Assembly: GCA_937952395.1 (NCBI GenBank)
Contig: CALFYV010000150.1
Coordinates: forward strand, 1-5,391
Reading direction: 5' to 3'
DNA length: 5,391 nt
From: an uncultured Bacteriovoracaceae bacterium
Lineage (GTDB): Bacteria; Bdellovibrionota; Bacteriovoracia; Bacteriovoracales; Bacteriovoracaceae
The notes under the pieces were generated by a model. The model made no database searches and was not told where the DNA came from. It saw only the letters and a list, made by a program, of their open reading frames with translations. Below are positions 5,014 through 5,391 of this stretch, in pieces. Numbering within the stretch: the stretch's first letter is position 1; every line of letters begins with the position of its first letter. The position numbers and the translations under genes were made by a program.

Positions 5014-5391
5014 ATGAAAAAAATGTACTTAACCTTACTCCTTTTACTTTTTATATTTGGTTGTAACCAATCAACTGATGTCAGTGGAGTCTCAACTAAC
5101 TCTAATCAAACATCTTCTTCTAGTACTTGCGCAACAGGAGTGATCGACGCCGGGTCAAAGGTTAGTAACACGACAACCCGTAGAGGTGAATTCTCATCCA
5201 TACAAATGGATCCCATAAATAACCGTCCGGCTACCGCTTATTATGATTTTGGTGCATTAGCAGTCAAATACAGTTATTGGAATGGTTCTCAATTTGTGCA
5301 TGAACTGGTAGCAGGCTATACCACTACAGTTAACTCCATTTCTCTTACCTTTTTAACAACAGGAATTCCTGTTATCGCTTGGACTGCAGCT
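5014..5391 (+). CDS. Lipoprotein with beta-propeller-like repeats (3' end cut by window)
   Basis: The first 126 residues are present. The start at 5014 has AAAGG at 5004-5008, 5 nt upstream, and lies 11 nt after the beta-barrel gene, so all three are probably one transcript. The N-terminus is a lipoprotein signal with lipobox IFGC (Cys17, +2 Asn), giving a membrane-anchored product. A Ser/Thr/Asn-rich linker covers about 18-56. From about 58 two copies of a repeat seen in beta-propeller-like surface proteins appear: GEFSSIQMDP--NRPATAYYDF--LAVKYSYWNG, then VNSISLTF--TGIPVIAWTAA at the window edge. The pattern (S-hydrophobic-x-hydrophobic-D, x-P-hydrophobic-A-Y) resembles blade strands of sialidase-like propellers, but no catalytic motif is visible. 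The rest of the propeller is expected beyond the window. The role is unknown; exposed binding or adhesion is a guess from the fold. Confidence 0.8.
   Translation, partial: MKKMYLTLLLLLFIFGCNQSTDVSGVSTNSNQTSSSSTCATGVIDAGSKVSNTTTRRGEFSSIQMDPINNRPATAYYDFGALAVKYSYWNGSQFVHELVAGYTTTVNSISLTFLTTGIPVIAWTAA

Noticed and set aside
1..5391. CRISPR array, tRNA/rRNA, insertion sequence or attachment site
   Set aside because: No spaced direct repeats, cloverleaf, rRNA-like sequence, transposase gene or terminal inverted repeats were seen.

Overview
The window is AT-rich and carries seven coding regions, all on the plus strand, two of them cut by the window edges. Gene style suggests a Gram-negative delta-proteobacterial-type organism, most plausibly a Bdellovibrionota member such as the Bacteriovorax/Peredibacter group: low GC, an Rrf2/IscR regulator next to a NifS/IscS-type desulfurase, several lipoproteins, a beta-barrel with a C-terminal Phe, and a propeller-type lipoprotein. 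This assignment is inference; no rRNA or other marker gene is present.

Left third (1-1884), Fe-S/sulfur block. A possible upstream gene tail overlaps the start of an IscR-like Rrf2 regulator. That regulator has a well-conserved winged-helix N-terminus, lacks the three cysteines that bind the [2Fe-2S] cluster in E. coli IscR, and ends in a Ser/Asn/Thr-rich tail. A short leader with a GC-rich hairpin leads to a cysteine desulfurase that is not one ORF. It is split exactly in the conserved HGGGQ...GxRxGT loop into a 221-residue piece (PLP lysine, His, Asp, Gln and Asn ligands) and a 144-residue piece (catalytic Cys loop and substrate Arg). The stop codon of the first piece is embedded in a perfect Shine-Dalgarno (AGGAGGT) placed 7 nt before the ATG of the second piece. 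So the locus is either a two-subunit split desulfurase or a very young pseudogene. No iscU-type scaffold gene follows.

Middle (1885-2864). A 251-residue protein has an unrecognised helical N-terminal part and C-terminal MORN_2/YwqK-like repeats. It has no Shine-Dalgarno, but a TATAAT sits where transcription would begin at the ATG, suggesting a leaderless mRNA. A 199-bp gap follows, holding an extended dyad symmetry at 2684-2717.

Right half (2865-5391), envelope operon. A TTG-started TPR lipoprotein with a C-terminal LysM domain overlaps by ATGA with a signal-peptide-bearing outer-membrane beta-barrel. Eleven bases later comes a lipoprotein with a Ser/Thr/Asn linker and beta-propeller-like repeats, which runs off the end. 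The three products would sit at the outer membrane/peptidoglycan interface, and their tight spacing suggests co-expression.
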